A stretch of DNA of 64,000 nt. Source: Catenuloplanes atrovinosus (lineage in GTDB: Bacteria; Actinomycetota; Actinomycetes; Mycobacteriales; Micromonosporaceae). Positions 25,140 to 34,218 of this stretch are shown piece after piece. The notes beneath the pieces are model-generated. The model was given only the letters and a program-made list of their open reading frames with translations, ran no database searches and had not been told where the DNA came from. The number at the start of each line of letters is the position of its first letter. The stretch's first letter is position 1. A program made the translations under genes and the position numbers. The stretch spans positions 5,132,001 to 5,196,000 of the forward strand of contig NZ_JAVDYB010000001.1 in assembly GCF_031458235.1 (NCBI RefSeq). Reading direction: 5' to 3'.

Positions 25140-25371
25140 ACGTTCCACCCCGGCTCGCGGAGTGAGCTGCGAGATCCGCCCGGGCACGGCCTCGTCGCGC
25201 GCAGCCGCCGAGGGCCATCAGCCGCGCGGCCAGCACGGACCGGACCTGGTCCGGCCGCCGCCGTAGGCGCCGGTCACCGGGTCGCGCCACATCCGGAGCA
25301 GGCCGACCGCGGCAGGACGCTACCAGCCGGACATCCGGCCGTTCAATAGAGAGACGTGAATATTAACGGTG
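25140..25371. other. Intergenic stretch, possible gene remnant
   Basis: 232 bases between two terminators. On the minus strand a stretch around 25230-25310 reads VGLLRMWRDPVTGAYGGG in one frame and protein-like text in another, which could be a decayed, frameshifted gene; no intact start-to-stop gene is present. The end (25345-25370) is AT-rich. Confidence 0.3.
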
Positions 25372-25403
25372 AAGCGGCGCCGCCCAGGTGGGCGGCGCCG
25401 CTT
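25372..25403 (-). terminator. Terminator of the secreted hypothetical protein gene
   Basis: Perfect 14-bp stem AAGCGGCGCCGCCC / GGGCGGCGCCGCTT with an AGGT loop, 14 bases beyond the stop codon of the minus-strand gene 25418-26650. Confidence 0.88.
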
Positions 25404-25417
25404 GCGCGTGACCGGGT

Positions 25418-26650
25418 CTAGCGGGTGACGCGGATGCGGATGACGTCGAGCGCGGGGGTCTGGTTGGCGCGTTCCATCATCGGGATGCGGTGGGAGCCGT
25501 CGCCGGCCCAGACGGCGCACTGGGCGGTGCCGGTCTTCGGCATGCCGGTGACATTGATGGTGACGGTGTCCGGGGTGCGGCCGCCGGCGCCGTCCTCGGT
25601 GGCGACGAAGAACGCGGGCGCGGGTGCCGGGTCCGGCGCCTGGTCGAGGCTGTCCAGCATCCGGCAGGCGGTGTGGAAGTGGCCGCGGACCAGGCCCTCG
25701 TCGGTGAGGAACGAGCTCTCCAGGTAGTAGCCGCCGGCGGCGGCGCCGAGGAACCGGTCGCGCACCAGGTTCCGCGTGCTGACCTGGAGCTGGAACTGCT
25801 GGCCGACGCGCACCCGCTCCGGCGACCGGGTGATCAGCAGCGACGGGTTGTTCGCGGCGGCGCCGACCTCGCCGAACTCCGTGTCGACGCAGCGGTTGCC
25901 CTCCTGGAAGCCGGTGTGCGGCTGCAGGTCGGAGGCGTCGCAGGAGTCACCGAGGATGTCCAGGCCGTTCGTACCGTTCCCGGCCTGCCCGTTGCCGTTG
26001 TTGTTGCCGTTGCCGTTGTTGCCGGTCGCGGCCGGTGTCGGCGTGATGCCGGTGGTGACCAGCGCGCAGTCGGCGAGCACCTCCAGGCCGGTGGGCTTCT
26101 GCGCGACCCGGCCGATCGCGATGGCGATCCGGTCGATGGTGGCGATGCGCTTGCTCTTGAGCGGGCCGAGGATCGCGTTGTTGACGAAGTTGGGGCCGCC
26201 CTGCCCCTGCGTGTCCTTCAGGCGCTTGTTGGCCTCGTCGATCTGCGTCTGGAGCAGCGCGAGGTTGCGGTCGACCTCGGCCTTGGCGCGGGCCGGCACG
26301 GCCGGCAGCTTGTCCGCCACGGACGGGCAGCTGATCGTGTTCGACGACACCGGCGCGGGGCTGGCCGGGCAGTCCGGCACCTGGCCGTCGCCCCAGTGGT
26401 TGCGGACCGTGCGGCCGTTCTGCTGCGTGGTGGTGGTGTCCGCGCCGCCCGGCGCGCGGCCGCCCGGCGCCTCCTTGCCGCAATTCTGCGAAACGGGCCT
26501 CGGTTTCCGCGGATTCCAGGTGCCGGCGTTGGCGAAGGTCGTGACCGCCAGTCCGCCGCCGAACACCGCGACCGCCGCAATGGCCGCGACAATCCATTTT
26601 CTGCGCCTCAACGCAACGCCTATACCCGCCCCGCGCCCCGACCTGCGCAT
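25418..26650 (-). CDS. Secreted conserved hypothetical protein
   Basis: A 410-residue exported protein. The basic N-terminus (ALRRRKWI) precedes a hydrophobic signal segment (about 20-43, VAAIAAVAVFGGGLAVTTF) ending near ANAG. Residues about 100-200 are helical (AKAEVDRNLALLQTQIDEANKR), residues about 205-225 are an Asn/Gly-rich linker (GNNGNGNNNGNGQAGNG), and the C-terminal half is beta-rich with paired cysteines. I do not recognise a named domain; it resembles long conserved secreted proteins found in Micromonosporaceae. ATG 26650 is chosen over an upstream alternative because GGGGACGG precedes it and the signal sequence then starts normally. Confidence 0.75.
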   Translation of the reverse strand: MRRSGRGAGIGVALRRRKWIVAAIAAVAVFGGGLAVTTFANAGTWNPRKPRPVSQNCGKEAPGGRAPGGADTTTTQQNGRTVRNHWGDGQVPDCPASPAPVSSNTISCPSVADKLPAVPARAKAEVDRNLALLQTQIDEANKRLKDTQGQGGPNFVNNAILGPLKSKRIATIDRIAIAIGRVAQKPTGLEVLADCALVTTGITPTPAATGNNGNGNNNGNGQAGNGTNGLDILGDSCDASDLQPHTGFQEGNRCVDTEFGEVGAAANNPSLLITRSPERVRVGQQFQLQVSTRNLVRDRFLGAAAGGYYLESSFLTDEGLVRGHFHTACRMLDSLDQAPDPAPAPAFFVATEDGAGGRTPDTVTINVTGMPKTGTAQCAVWAGDGSHRIPMMERANQTPALDVIRIRVTR

Positions 26651-26968
26651 TGTGCACCGTCCCCAAACCCGTCGCTGACCTGCAGATCCTGCAAGATCCA
26701 AGCGAAGCTCAAAGAATCCTGCGAAGAAGTTAGAAGTCTTTTCCGGGCAGCGTCAAGCGCGCGGGAAAACCAATGCGAATCCACAGTCGATCTTTAAGAA
26801 GACTTATGTTTGGATCGCGATCCGAAGGGTTAATCCGATCGGGTGATCGGGCACGGTTCAACGTACCCACGAAAATCTCGGTGAATTTCGCCGTTCCGCC
26901 GGCGACCGGTCGACCCTATCCGGCGGACATCGACGAGGAACAGCCGATTCATCCGGATCGGTGATGTT
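26651..26968. other. AT-richer promoter region with a 12-bp palindrome
   Basis: 318 bases between two minus-strand genes, visibly lower in GC than the rest of the window (for example 26781-26811 and 26865-26890), so it probably holds the promoter of the secreted protein gene. A perfect palindrome GGATCGCGATCC sits at 26812-26823, about 160 bases upstream of that start. A 63-codon plus-strand frame (26773-26964) has no ribosome site or domain and is not called. Confidence 0.5.
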
Positions 26969-28564
26969 TCAGCCGGCGTTGAACACCTGCTCGCCGCCGA
27001 CGTAGGTGCGCCGCACCCGGGTCAGCGCGATCTCCGCGGCCGGGCGGGCGAACGGGTCGCGATCGAGCACGGCCAGGTCGGCGAGCATGCCCGGCGCGAT
27101 CCGGCCGGTCTCGTCGTCGCGGTGGCAGACGAACGCGCTGCCCTCCGTGTACGCGGTGAGGAACTCCCCCAGCGTGAGCGCCTGGTGCGCCAGGAACGGG
27201 CGCTCGGCCGGGCCGTCCGGCGCGGTCCGGTTCACCGCCACGTGCGCGGCGGCCAGCGGGTCCGGGCTGCTCACCATCCAGTCGCTGCCGGCCGCCAGCC
27301 GGGCCCCGGCGTCCCGCAGGGCCGCGAACGGGTACTGCCGCGCGGCCAGCACCGGATCCAGGAACGGAATGGTCAGCTCGTCCATCTGCGGCTCGTGGCA
27401 GGCCCAGAGCGCCTGCAGGTTCGCGGTCACGTCCAGCGCCGCGAACCGATCCAGATCATCCGGGTGTACGACCTGCAGGTGCGCCAGGTGGTGCCGGTTC
27501 CCGCGCGGCCCGTTCGCCGTGCGCGCGGCCTCGATCGCGTCCAGCGCCTCGCGCACCGCCCGGTCACCGAGCGCGTGCACGTGCACCTGGAAACCCTCCG
27601 CGTCCAGCCGCGTCACGTACGTCTTGAGCGACTCCGGGTCGATGAAGCTGAGCCCGGCGCCGTGCCCGTGCCGGTAGGGCGCGGTCATCGCGGCCGTGAA
27701 GTTCTCCGCCACGCCGTCCTGCATGATCTTGACGGTACGCGCGGTGAACCGGCCCACCGCGGTGCGGCGGTCCAGCAGCTCGGGCAGCTGCTCCAGGCCA
27801 CGGTCCCGCTCCCACCAGAGCGCGCCGCGGACTCGCGCCCGCAGCGTGCCGGACGACGCCGCGCGCAGGTAGACCGGCAGCAGGTCGCGGTGGCCGTGCA
27901 GGCCCGGCCCCACCCAGGCGTCCTGCCAGCCGGTCACGCCGACGGAGAAGAGGCGCTCCTGGGCGGCGCGCAGCCCCGCGTCCAGTTCCGCGTCGGTGGC
28001 CGCGGGCACGTGCCGCCCGACCAGGTCGGCCGCGCCCTCGTGCAGCGTGCCGGACGGATGACCGTCCGGTTCGCGCTCGATCCGGCCGTCCGCCGGGTCC
28101 GGCGTGTGCGGGCCGATCCCGGCCACCTCCAGCGCGCGGGTGTTCACCCAGGCGCCGTGCGAGTCGCGGTTGGGCAGGTAGACCGGCCGGTCCGGAACGA
28201 TCTCGTCCAGCGCGTGCCGGGTGGGGGTCCCGCCGGGGAACGCCTCCATCGCCCACCCGCCACCGACGATCCACTGCAGGTCCGGGCGCGCCGCGGCGTA
28301 CCGCGCGACGGTCCGCAGGTACTCACCCGCGGTCCGCCGGTCCGTCAGGTCGCAGCGGAGCACCTGGACGCCGGCCGCGATCGGGTGCACGTGCGCGTCC
28401 TGGAAGCCGGGAACCAGCAGGCCGCCGTCCAGGTCGACGGTCTCCCGGCCGGTCAGCCCGGTGCCGACCGCGGCGATCCGGTCGCCGTCCACCGCCACGT
28501 CCGCGCGGTGCGTACCGCCGCGGGCGAAGATTCTTCCGTTCGTGAAGACCAGGTCGTGCGTCAC
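26969..28564 (-). CDS. YtcJ-like metal-dependent amidohydrolase
   Basis: A 531-residue member of the amidohydrolase superfamily (amidohydrolase_3, YtcJ/NfdA group). A small beta-sandwich at both ends flanks the metal barrel; metal ligands are visible in PGFQDAHVHP (HxH), VHVHALGDRAVREALDAI, RHHLAHLQVVHPDD and LAAGSDWMVSSPDP. These enzymes cleave C-N bonds of amides or formamides; the substrate here is unknown. It starts with GTG 28564 and is followed by no co-directional partner. The divergent TPR/FN3 gene begins 93 bases away, so they share a promoter region. Confidence 0.88.
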   Translation of the reverse strand: MTHDLVFTNGRIFARGGTHRADVAVDGDRIAAVGTGLTGRETVDLDGGLLVPGFQDAHVHPIAAGVQVLRCDLTDRRTAGEYLRTVARYAAARPDLQWIVGGGWAMEAFPGGTPTRHALDEIVPDRPVYLPNRDSHGAWVNTRALEVAGIGPHTPDPADGRIEREPDGHPSGTLHEGAADLVGRHVPAATDAELDAGLRAAQERLFSVGVTGWQDAWVGPGLHGHRDLLPVYLRAASSGTLRARVRGALWWERDRGLEQLPELLDRRTAVGRFTARTVKIMQDGVAENFTAAMTAPYRHGHGAGLSFIDPESLKTYVTRLDAEGFQVHVHALGDRAVREALDAIEAARTANGPRGNRHHLAHLQVVHPDDLDRFAALDVTANLQALWACHEPQMDELTIPFLDPVLAARQYPFAALRDAGARLAAGSDWMVSSPDPLAAAHVAVNRTAPDGPAERPFLAHQALTLGEFLTAYTEGSAFVCHRDDETGRIAPGMLADLAVLDRDPFARPAAEIALTRVRRTYVGGEQVFNAG

Positions 28565-28657
28565 GCTGCGATGATGCCCTACACCCGGAACGTGGCCACC
28601 GGGCTTCGCGACCCGCGCACGCCGTCACCGTGCCCAGCCGACGGCGTTTGTGAAACC

Positions 28658-29959
28658 ATGTGGCGCGTGCCGCACGCTCCGCTCACCGCCGCCGTGAACC
28701 GCGCCCGGGCCGCCCAGGCGTCGGGTGACCTCATCAACGGCCGCGCGATGCTCGAGGACGTTCTCGAGGACGCGCGCCGCGCGCTGGGCAAGTCGCACGA
28801 CGAGGTGCTGGACGCGGCGCTGGTGCTGGGCACGCTGCACGCGCAGGCGGACGACCCGGCCGCGGCGCGGCGAGTGCTGGAGGAGGCGTACGCGGCCGGT
28901 CAGCTCCGGCTCGGCGACGAGGACGCGCGGATGCTGGCGCTGTCCGCGGCGATCGGCGCGGCGGCCGAGGAACTGGGCAACCGGCACGAGGCGAAACGCG
29001 CGTTCACGCGGGTGGCGAAGCTCGGGCCGGGCACGGTCGGGCCGGACCATCCGATGGTCGCGCGGGCGCGGGCCTACCTGGGCGACGCGGCTCCGCCGCT
29101 TCCCCAGACCCATCAGGGGGTACGGAACGCGGAGCCGCCCACGACGCCGCTGCACCACGCGGCGCCGGTGCTGCCGGACCCGCCGACGATGCCGCTGCAC
29201 CAGTCGTCGGCACCGCCGGTCCCGCCCGCGCTGCCGGACCCGCCCACCATGCCGATGCACCAGTCCTCGGCACCGCCGTATCAACAGCCGGCACCGCCGA
29301 TGCACCAGTCCTCCGCGCCGCCGTACCAGCACTCCGTGCCGCCGTACCAGCAGTCCGTGCCGCCGTACCAGCAGTCCGTGCCGCCCTATCAGCAGTCCAC
29401 GCCGCCCTATCAGCAGGCGCACCCGCAGTACCCGTACCAGCAGCAGGGGCACCCCACGCCGGTACCCCCGCCGCTGTTCGAGTCCGGGGCGCAGCCCCGG
29501 CGCGGGCGGGCCACGACGGTCGGCGTGGCGATCGCCGCGGTCGCCGCCGTCATCGCGGCCGTCGTCTCCGTCACCGTGCTGATCACCACCCGGGGCGACG
29601 GGGACGACACCGCGAGCCCGCCGCCGGTGCAGCCCACGGCGACGGCCGCACCGCAGGTCACCGGGCAGCCGCCGGGCGACGTCACGCTCACCGACGACGG
29701 CGAGGCGATCGAGCTGACCTGGACCGACCCGACGAACGGCACGGTGCCGTTCATCGTCGCGGGCGGCCGGGCCGGCGAGGAGCTGAAGGCGATGGCGAAC
29801 CTGCCGCCCGGCCGGGTCGAGTACGAGATCAACGGCCTCAACCCGAACCTGGACTACTGCTTCACGATCGTGGCCGTCTACGGAACGGACGCCTCGAAGG
29901 TGGCCGCGTCGGAGCAGCGGTGCACCGCGCGGAACACGCCGGGCGGCCCGACCGGCTGA
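28658..29959 (+). CDS. TPR-like / Pro-Gln repeat / membrane / FN3-like protein
   Basis: A 433-residue bitopic protein. Residues 1-145 are a helical TPR-like domain (INGRAMLEDVLEDARRALG). Residues 150-270 are a low-complexity region with repeats of HQSSAPP and PPYQQSV (five to six tandem copies of the latter). A membrane span (about 292-314) precedes a short C-terminal domain (about 340-430) of fibronectin-III type (EAIELTWTDPTNGTVPF ... LNPNLDYCFTIVAVY). So cytosolic helices and an outer FN3-like domain are joined in one chain. ATG 28658 and GTG 28667 are both possible; neither has a ribosome site. It lies just upstream of a related FN3 protein gene. Confidence 0.72.
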   Translation: MWRVPHAPLTAAVNRARAAQASGDLINGRAMLEDVLEDARRALGKSHDEVLDAALVLGTLHAQADDPAAARRVLEEAYAAGQLRLGDEDARMLALSAAIGAAAEELGNRHEAKRAFTRVAKLGPGTVGPDHPMVARARAYLGDAAPPLPQTHQGVRNAEPPTTPLHHAAPVLPDPPTMPLHQSSAPPVPPALPDPPTMPMHQSSAPPYQQPAPPMHQSSAPPYQHSVPPYQQSVPPYQQSVPPYQQSTPPYQQAHPQYPYQQQGHPTPVPPPLFESGAQPRRGRATTVGVAIAAVAAVIAAVVSVTVLITTRGDGDDTASPPPVQPTATAAPQVTGQPPGDVTLTDDGEAIELTWTDPTNGTVPFIVAGGRAGEELKAMANLPPGRVEYEINGLNPNLDYCFTIVAVYGTDASKVAASEQRCTARNTPGGPTG

Positions 29960-30062
29960 CGCCGATCGTGACCGATCACGCATCGCAGGGGCGACTTTTA
30001 CGGTGAGCACCCCATAAGATGACTCGCGTCTCTGCCCCGGTCGCATCATCGAGCCGCTAAGC

Positions 30063-30076
30063 CCTGGTCAACCAGG
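30063..30076. promoter_or_regulatory. Palindrome upstream of the FN3-MoxR cluster
   Basis: CCTGGT-CA-ACCAGG is a perfect 14-bp inverted repeat 74 bases before the GTG of the FN3 gene, in the 191-bp promoter region 29960-30150. It may be an operator for the four-gene cluster. Confidence 0.35.
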
Positions 30077-30150
30077 CAATACACGATGCGTTGAGAAGTC
30101 GTTACCCGGGGTGAGGCATTGGCAGTGGACGACGCGTAACGGGGAGAGTT

Positions 30151-32820
30151 GTGGCCACCACCGAAGCGACGCCGGGCACCATCGAGCCGCCGCCGGGGCG
30201 CAGGAAGCGATTGCGCACGCCCGGGGGCCTGGTCACGATCGGCACGGTGGCGGCGCTGGTCGCCGGCATGGCCGCGACCGTGTTCGGCCTGGGCGCCGCG
30301 GACCAGGCGGTGGCGAGCTTCGACGCCGCGTCCTGGCTGTGGAGCAAGTCCAAGGGCGAGCTGGCCCGGGCCAACGGCGTGACCGGCCGGGTGGACACCC
30401 GGTTCGCGGTCGCGGGCGCGGCCGGCCACCCGATGCAGGTCACCCAGACCGACCGCTTCCTGATCATGCGGGATCTGAACACCGGGCTGGTCAGCTCGCT
30501 GGACCTGACCTCGCTGCAGACGATCGCGACCGCGCAGACCACGGCCGGCGTGGGCGTCACCGTGGCGCTCGACGAGGACGCGGCGTTCATCATCGACTCC
30601 GTGCAGGGCGAGGTCCGCCAGCTCGACCCGCAGTCGCTGGAGCCGATCGGCGAGCCGGTGCGCTACCCGCCGGGCATCGCGGGCGGCACGTTCGACGGCG
30701 AGAGCCGGCTGTGGATCGCGGTGCCGTCCGAGGGCACGGTCTCCGCGATCACCCCGGCCGCCCTGTCCACCGCCGAGGCCGAGCGGTCCGAGGACGGCGG
30801 CCAGGGCGCCGGCGGGCCGAAGCTGATCCGCACCCACGGGGTCGCCGCGCCCAGCCACGACCTCACGCTGACCGCGCTGGACAACGGCGTGGCCGTGCTC
30901 GACCGCACGACGAACACGCTGACCATGGTGCGCGGCGAGGCGGAGCCGCTCCCGGTCACGCTCCCGCTGACCGGCGTCGGCATGCTGCCGGAGCGCACCA
31001 CCGGCGCGCAGATCCCGGTCACGGTCGGCGAGGACCGCAAGGTCTACGTCGTCTCCGACACCGGCGCGGTGACCGAGTTCGCGATCCCCGGCGACGGCGC
31101 GCCGCTGCGCCCGGCCGTGCCCTGGGCAGGCCGGTTCTACGTGCCCGAGGAGGGCACCGGCGTGGTGCACGTGCTGGACGCCGCGGGCGTCCCGACCGGC
31201 ACGTTCACGGTCGCGGGGGCGAACGGTGAGCTCGAGCTGGAGGTCCGGGAGAACCACCTGTTCGTGAACGCGCCGAACTCCGCGGCCGCGCAGGTCGTCG
31301 ACGACGACCACCAGGTGAAGAGCGTCGACAAGTACGCGAACGACGTGCTCGGTGGCGACCCGCCGAAGGAGGCGCCGCCGCCCCCGCCGCCGCCCGCGAA
31401 GCCGCAGGTCGGCAAGCCGGGCGCGCCCAAGCAGGTGACCGCCGCGGCCGGCAACGCGCAGATCCGGCTGAGCTGGAAGCCGGCCGCGTCGAACGGCGCA
31501 CCCATCACGAGGTACGTGGTGGAGGGCGCGGACAAGACCTGGGAGGTCGGCGCGGACCAGCGCTCGCTCCAGGTCGACGGCCTGACCAACGGCGAGACGT
31601 ACCAGTTCACGGTGTACGCGGTGAACAGCGAGGGCGAGGGCCCGAAGGCGAAGTCGAACCCGGCCGTTCCCACCTCCGAGGTGCCGGACGCGCCGGAGAA
31701 GGTGACCGCCGCCGCGCAGCCGGACGGCACCGTGAAGATCACCTGGCCGGAGGCGAACGGCCAGGGCCTGAAGATCAAGTCGTACGCCGTGAACGCGATC
31801 TCGGCCGGCGCCACCACGCTGGTCGGCCAGGCCGACGGCACCGAGCTGGTCGTCCCGGCCGGCGAGCTGGAGTACGGCGCGCAGTACGCGTTCACGGTCA
31901 CCTCGACCAACGAGCGCGGCGGCTCGTCCAAGGCGTCCCCGCCGAGCGAGACGGTCGTGCCGTTCACCGTGCCGGAGGCGCCGGAGGGCCTGGACGCGGC
32001 CACGGTCGCGGGCGAGGCCGGGGCGATCACGGTCACCTGGACCGCGCCCGCGGAGAACGGCCGCCCCATCACGAAGTACGTGGTGACCGCCGGCGACAAG
32101 ACCGCGGAGGTGGCGGCCGGCGGCACGTCGACGAAGCTGACCGGCTTCGGCAACGGCGTGAACGTGTCGGTCAAGGTCCAGGCGGTGAACGAGGCGGGCG
32201 AGGGCAAGCAGGCCACCGCGACCGCGCGCACCGTCGCGGCGCCGCAGGTGACGGTCACCGGCTCGTCGGCGACGCAGACCGAGGTCACCGTGAAGGCGAC
32301 CGTGGACGCGGGCGGCGGCACCGCCACCTGCAAGCTGACCGGCGGCGGCAAGTCCGTCTCCGGCGGCTGCGCCTCGCTGACCGTGACCGGCCTGTCGCCG
32401 AGCACCGACTACGACCTCACGCTCACCGCGACCAACGCGGCCGGCAGCGCGACCGCGAAGGTCGCGAAGACCACGAGCGCGGTCTACGGCCTGGCGGTCT
32501 GCAACAACAACACCTCCTCGACCGACAAGGCGCAGCACACCTGGTGCAACGACGCGGACAACGGCCGGCAGGTCTGGGCGGCGCCGAAGGACGAGGGCAC
32601 GCTGCTCGGCCGCGCCGGCCAGAACCAGCGGCTCTCCGCGATCTGCAAGACCAGCGGCGAGGGCATCAGCGCGTACGTCTACAACCGGGGCAAGACCGAC
32701 CCCACCAGCATCTGGATCAAGGTCAACTACGGCGGCAAGACGGGTTACATCTCGTTCGCCTGGTTCAATCTCGAGGGGCACGGCATCAACTCGACCGGTC
32801 CGCTGCCGGACTGCACCTGA
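30151..32820 (+). CDS. Membrane-anchored beta-propeller / fibronectin type III protein
   Basis: An 889-residue protein. The cytoplasmic N-terminus and one membrane span (about 26-48) are followed by a seven-bladed-propeller-like region (about 85-395; GLVSSLDLTSLQTIATAQTT, LWIAVPSEGTVSAITP), a Pro-rich hinge (PPPPPPPAKPQVGKPG), about four fibronectin-III domains (about 425-770; APEKVTAAAQPDGTVKITWP, APEGLDAATVAGE) and a Cys-containing SH3-like C-terminus (about 780-889). GTG 30151 starts after GGGGAGAG. It leads a cluster with MoxR, DUF58 and transglutaminase-like genes, a widespread actinobacterial arrangement thought to assemble or maintain an envelope complex; that role is inferred. Confidence 0.85.
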   Translation: MATTEATPGTIEPPPGRRKRLRTPGGLVTIGTVAALVAGMAATVFGLGAADQAVASFDAASWLWSKSKGELARANGVTGRVDTRFAVAGAAGHPMQVTQTDRFLIMRDLNTGLVSSLDLTSLQTIATAQTTAGVGVTVALDEDAAFIIDSVQGEVRQLDPQSLEPIGEPVRYPPGIAGGTFDGESRLWIAVPSEGTVSAITPAALSTAEAERSEDGGQGAGGPKLIRTHGVAAPSHDLTLTALDNGVAVLDRTTNTLTMVRGEAEPLPVTLPLTGVGMLPERTTGAQIPVTVGEDRKVYVVSDTGAVTEFAIPGDGAPLRPAVPWAGRFYVPEEGTGVVHVLDAAGVPTGTFTVAGANGELELEVRENHLFVNAPNSAAAQVVDDDHQVKSVDKYANDVLGGDPPKEAPPPPPPPAKPQVGKPGAPKQVTAAAGNAQIRLSWKPAASNGAPITRYVVEGADKTWEVGADQRSLQVDGLTNGETYQFTVYAVNSEGEGPKAKSNPAVPTSEVPDAPEKVTAAAQPDGTVKITWPEANGQGLKIKSYAVNAISAGATTLVGQADGTELVVPAGELEYGAQYAFTVTSTNERGGSSKASPPSETVVPFTVPEAPEGLDAATVAGEAGAITVTWTAPAENGRPITKYVVTAGDKTAEVAAGGTSTKLTGFGNGVNVSVKVQAVNEAGEGKQATATARTVAAPQVTVTGSSATQTEVTVKATVDAGGGTATCKLTGGGKSVSGGCASLTVTGLSPSTDYDLTLTATNAAGSATAKVAKTTSAVYGLAVCNNNTSSTDKAQHTWCNDADNGRQVWAAPKDEGTLLGRAGQNQRLSAICKTSGEGISAYVYNRGKTDPTSIWIKVNYGGKTGYISFAWFNLEGHGINSTGPLPDCT

Positions 32821-32835
32821 CCGATACGAATAGTG

Positions 32836-34218
32836 ATGGAACGAGACCGAGATGAGCCCGTCCGCATGACCACCGCACCACCGCACGCCAACGGCTACGA
32901 GCAGGGCGGCCACTACGGCGCCGGTCCGTCGTACCCGTCGTCCTCGGAGGCGCCGACCGGCCTGCTCCCCGCCGTCACGTCGACCGGCGGGCCGGCCGTG
33001 CCGCAGCCCGGTCCGCACGGCGGCGGGCAGTACGACCAGTACGACCGCGGCGATCAGTACGGTTCGGGCCGGTACGGGCAGCAGCCGGCGCCGGCCGAGC
33101 CCGCGGGCCAGGCGTCCGGCGGCTACCCGTACGGGAGCACCGGCCAGAGTGCCGCGCCGCTGCCGCCCCCGCCTCCCGCACCGCCCACGATGAACACGAT
33201 GAACCCGCCGGCCGCGCCGGTCTCCGCGCAGCCCGCCGCCGAGGGCCCGCTCTCCCAGCAGCAGGTCCAGGGCTTCGCGAACATCGCGAACGCGCTGGCC
33301 CAGAGCATCGGCACCGTGGTGCTCGGCAAGCCGGAGCTGATCCGGCTGGCGCTGACCGCGCTGTTCGCGCAGGGTCACGTGCTGCTGGAGGACGTGCCCG
33401 GCGTCGGCAAGACCACGCTCGCGCGCGCGATCGCCGCGTCGATCCACGGCGCGTGGCGGCGCATCCAGTTCACGCCGGACCTGCTGCCCGCGGACGTCTC
33501 CGGCGTCACGATCTTCAACCAGGCCACCCGCGCGTTCGAGTTCCACCCGGGCCCGGTCTTCGCGAACATCGTGATCGCCGACGAGATCAACCGTGCCTCG
33601 CCGAAGACGCAGTCCGCGCTGCTCGAGGTGATGGAGGAGCGCACGGTCACGGTCGACGGCGTGCCGCACCCGGTGCCGCGCCCGTTCCTGGTCGTCGCCA
33701 CGCAGAACCCGGTCGAGATGGACGGCACCTACCGGCTGCCCGAGGCCCAGCTGGACCGGTTCCTGGTGAAGCTGTCCGTCGGCTACCCGGACGAGTCCGT
33801 CGAGATCGAGGTGTTGCGCGGCGCGAACGTGCGCTCGCCGGAGAGCCTGCCGCCGATCGCGGACACGAAGATCATCGCCGAGATGATCCGGATGGCGCAG
33901 CGCGTGCACATCGCCGACCCGCTGTACGCGTACGCGGTGCGCCTGGCCGCGGCCACCCGGCAGGACCCGCGCGTGCGGATCGGCGTGTCGCCGCGTGGCG
34001 TGATCGCGCTGACCCGGGCCGCCTGCGCGTACGCGCTGATGGAGGGCCGGGCCTGGATCCTGCCCGAGGACCTGAAGGTGCTGATCGTCCCGGTCTTCGC
34101 GCACCGCGTGCTGCTCACCCCGGAGGCGGCGCTGCGCGGCACCACCGCGGACGACGTGGTGGCCGACGCGCTCCGCGCGGTCCCGGTGCCGCTGCCCGGC
34201 GGCGGCACGCAGGCCTGA
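32836..34218 (+). CDS. MoxR-family AAA+ ATPase
   Basis: A 460-residue ATPase. Residues 1-130 are a Gly/Pro/Tyr-rich low-complexity tail unusual for MoxR; residues about 140-455 form the AAA+ core with Walker A LLEDVPGVGKTTLAR, Walker B FANIVIADEINRASPKTQSA, sensor 1 VVATQNPVEMDGTY and the Arg finger LPEAQLDRF. MoxR proteins act as chaperone-like ATPases with DUF58/VWA partners. The stop overlaps the DUF58 start by one base. The start is uncertain: GTG 32833, ATG 32836 and ATG 32866 are all in frame and none has a good ribosome site. Confidence 0.92.
   Translation: MERDRDEPVRMTTAPPHANGYEQGGHYGAGPSYPSSSEAPTGLLPAVTSTGGPAVPQPGPHGGGQYDQYDRGDQYGSGRYGQQPAPAEPAGQASGGYPYGSTGQSAAPLPPPPPAPPTMNTMNPPAAPVSAQPAAEGPLSQQQVQGFANIANALAQSIGTVVLGKPELIRLALTALFAQGHVLLEDVPGVGKTTLARAIAASIHGAWRRIQFTPDLLPADVSGVTIFNQATRAFEFHPGPVFANIVIADEINRASPKTQSALLEVMEERTVTVDGVPHPVPRPFLVVATQNPVEMDGTYRLPEAQLDRFLVKLSVGYPDESVEIEVLRGANVRSPESLPPIADTKIIAEMIRMAQRVHIADPLYAYAVRLAAATRQDPRVRIGVSPRGVIALTRAACAYALMEGRAWILPEDLKVLIVPVFAHRVLLTPEAALRGTTADDVVADALRAVPVPLPGGGTQA

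Noticed and set aside
26773-26964. A 63-codon frame in the AT-richer region
   Set aside because: No ribosome site, no domain, and the region looks like a promoter.
29301-29420. Short tandem DNA repeats around PPYQQ codons
   Set aside because: They are in-frame coding repeats of the TPR/FN3 protein's low-complexity region and not a separate element.
30046-34104. A minus-strand frame of about 1350 codons opposite the FN3 and MoxR genes
   Set aside because: Arg/Gly/Val-rich antisense translation of well-supported plus-strand genes; no domain and no ribosome site.
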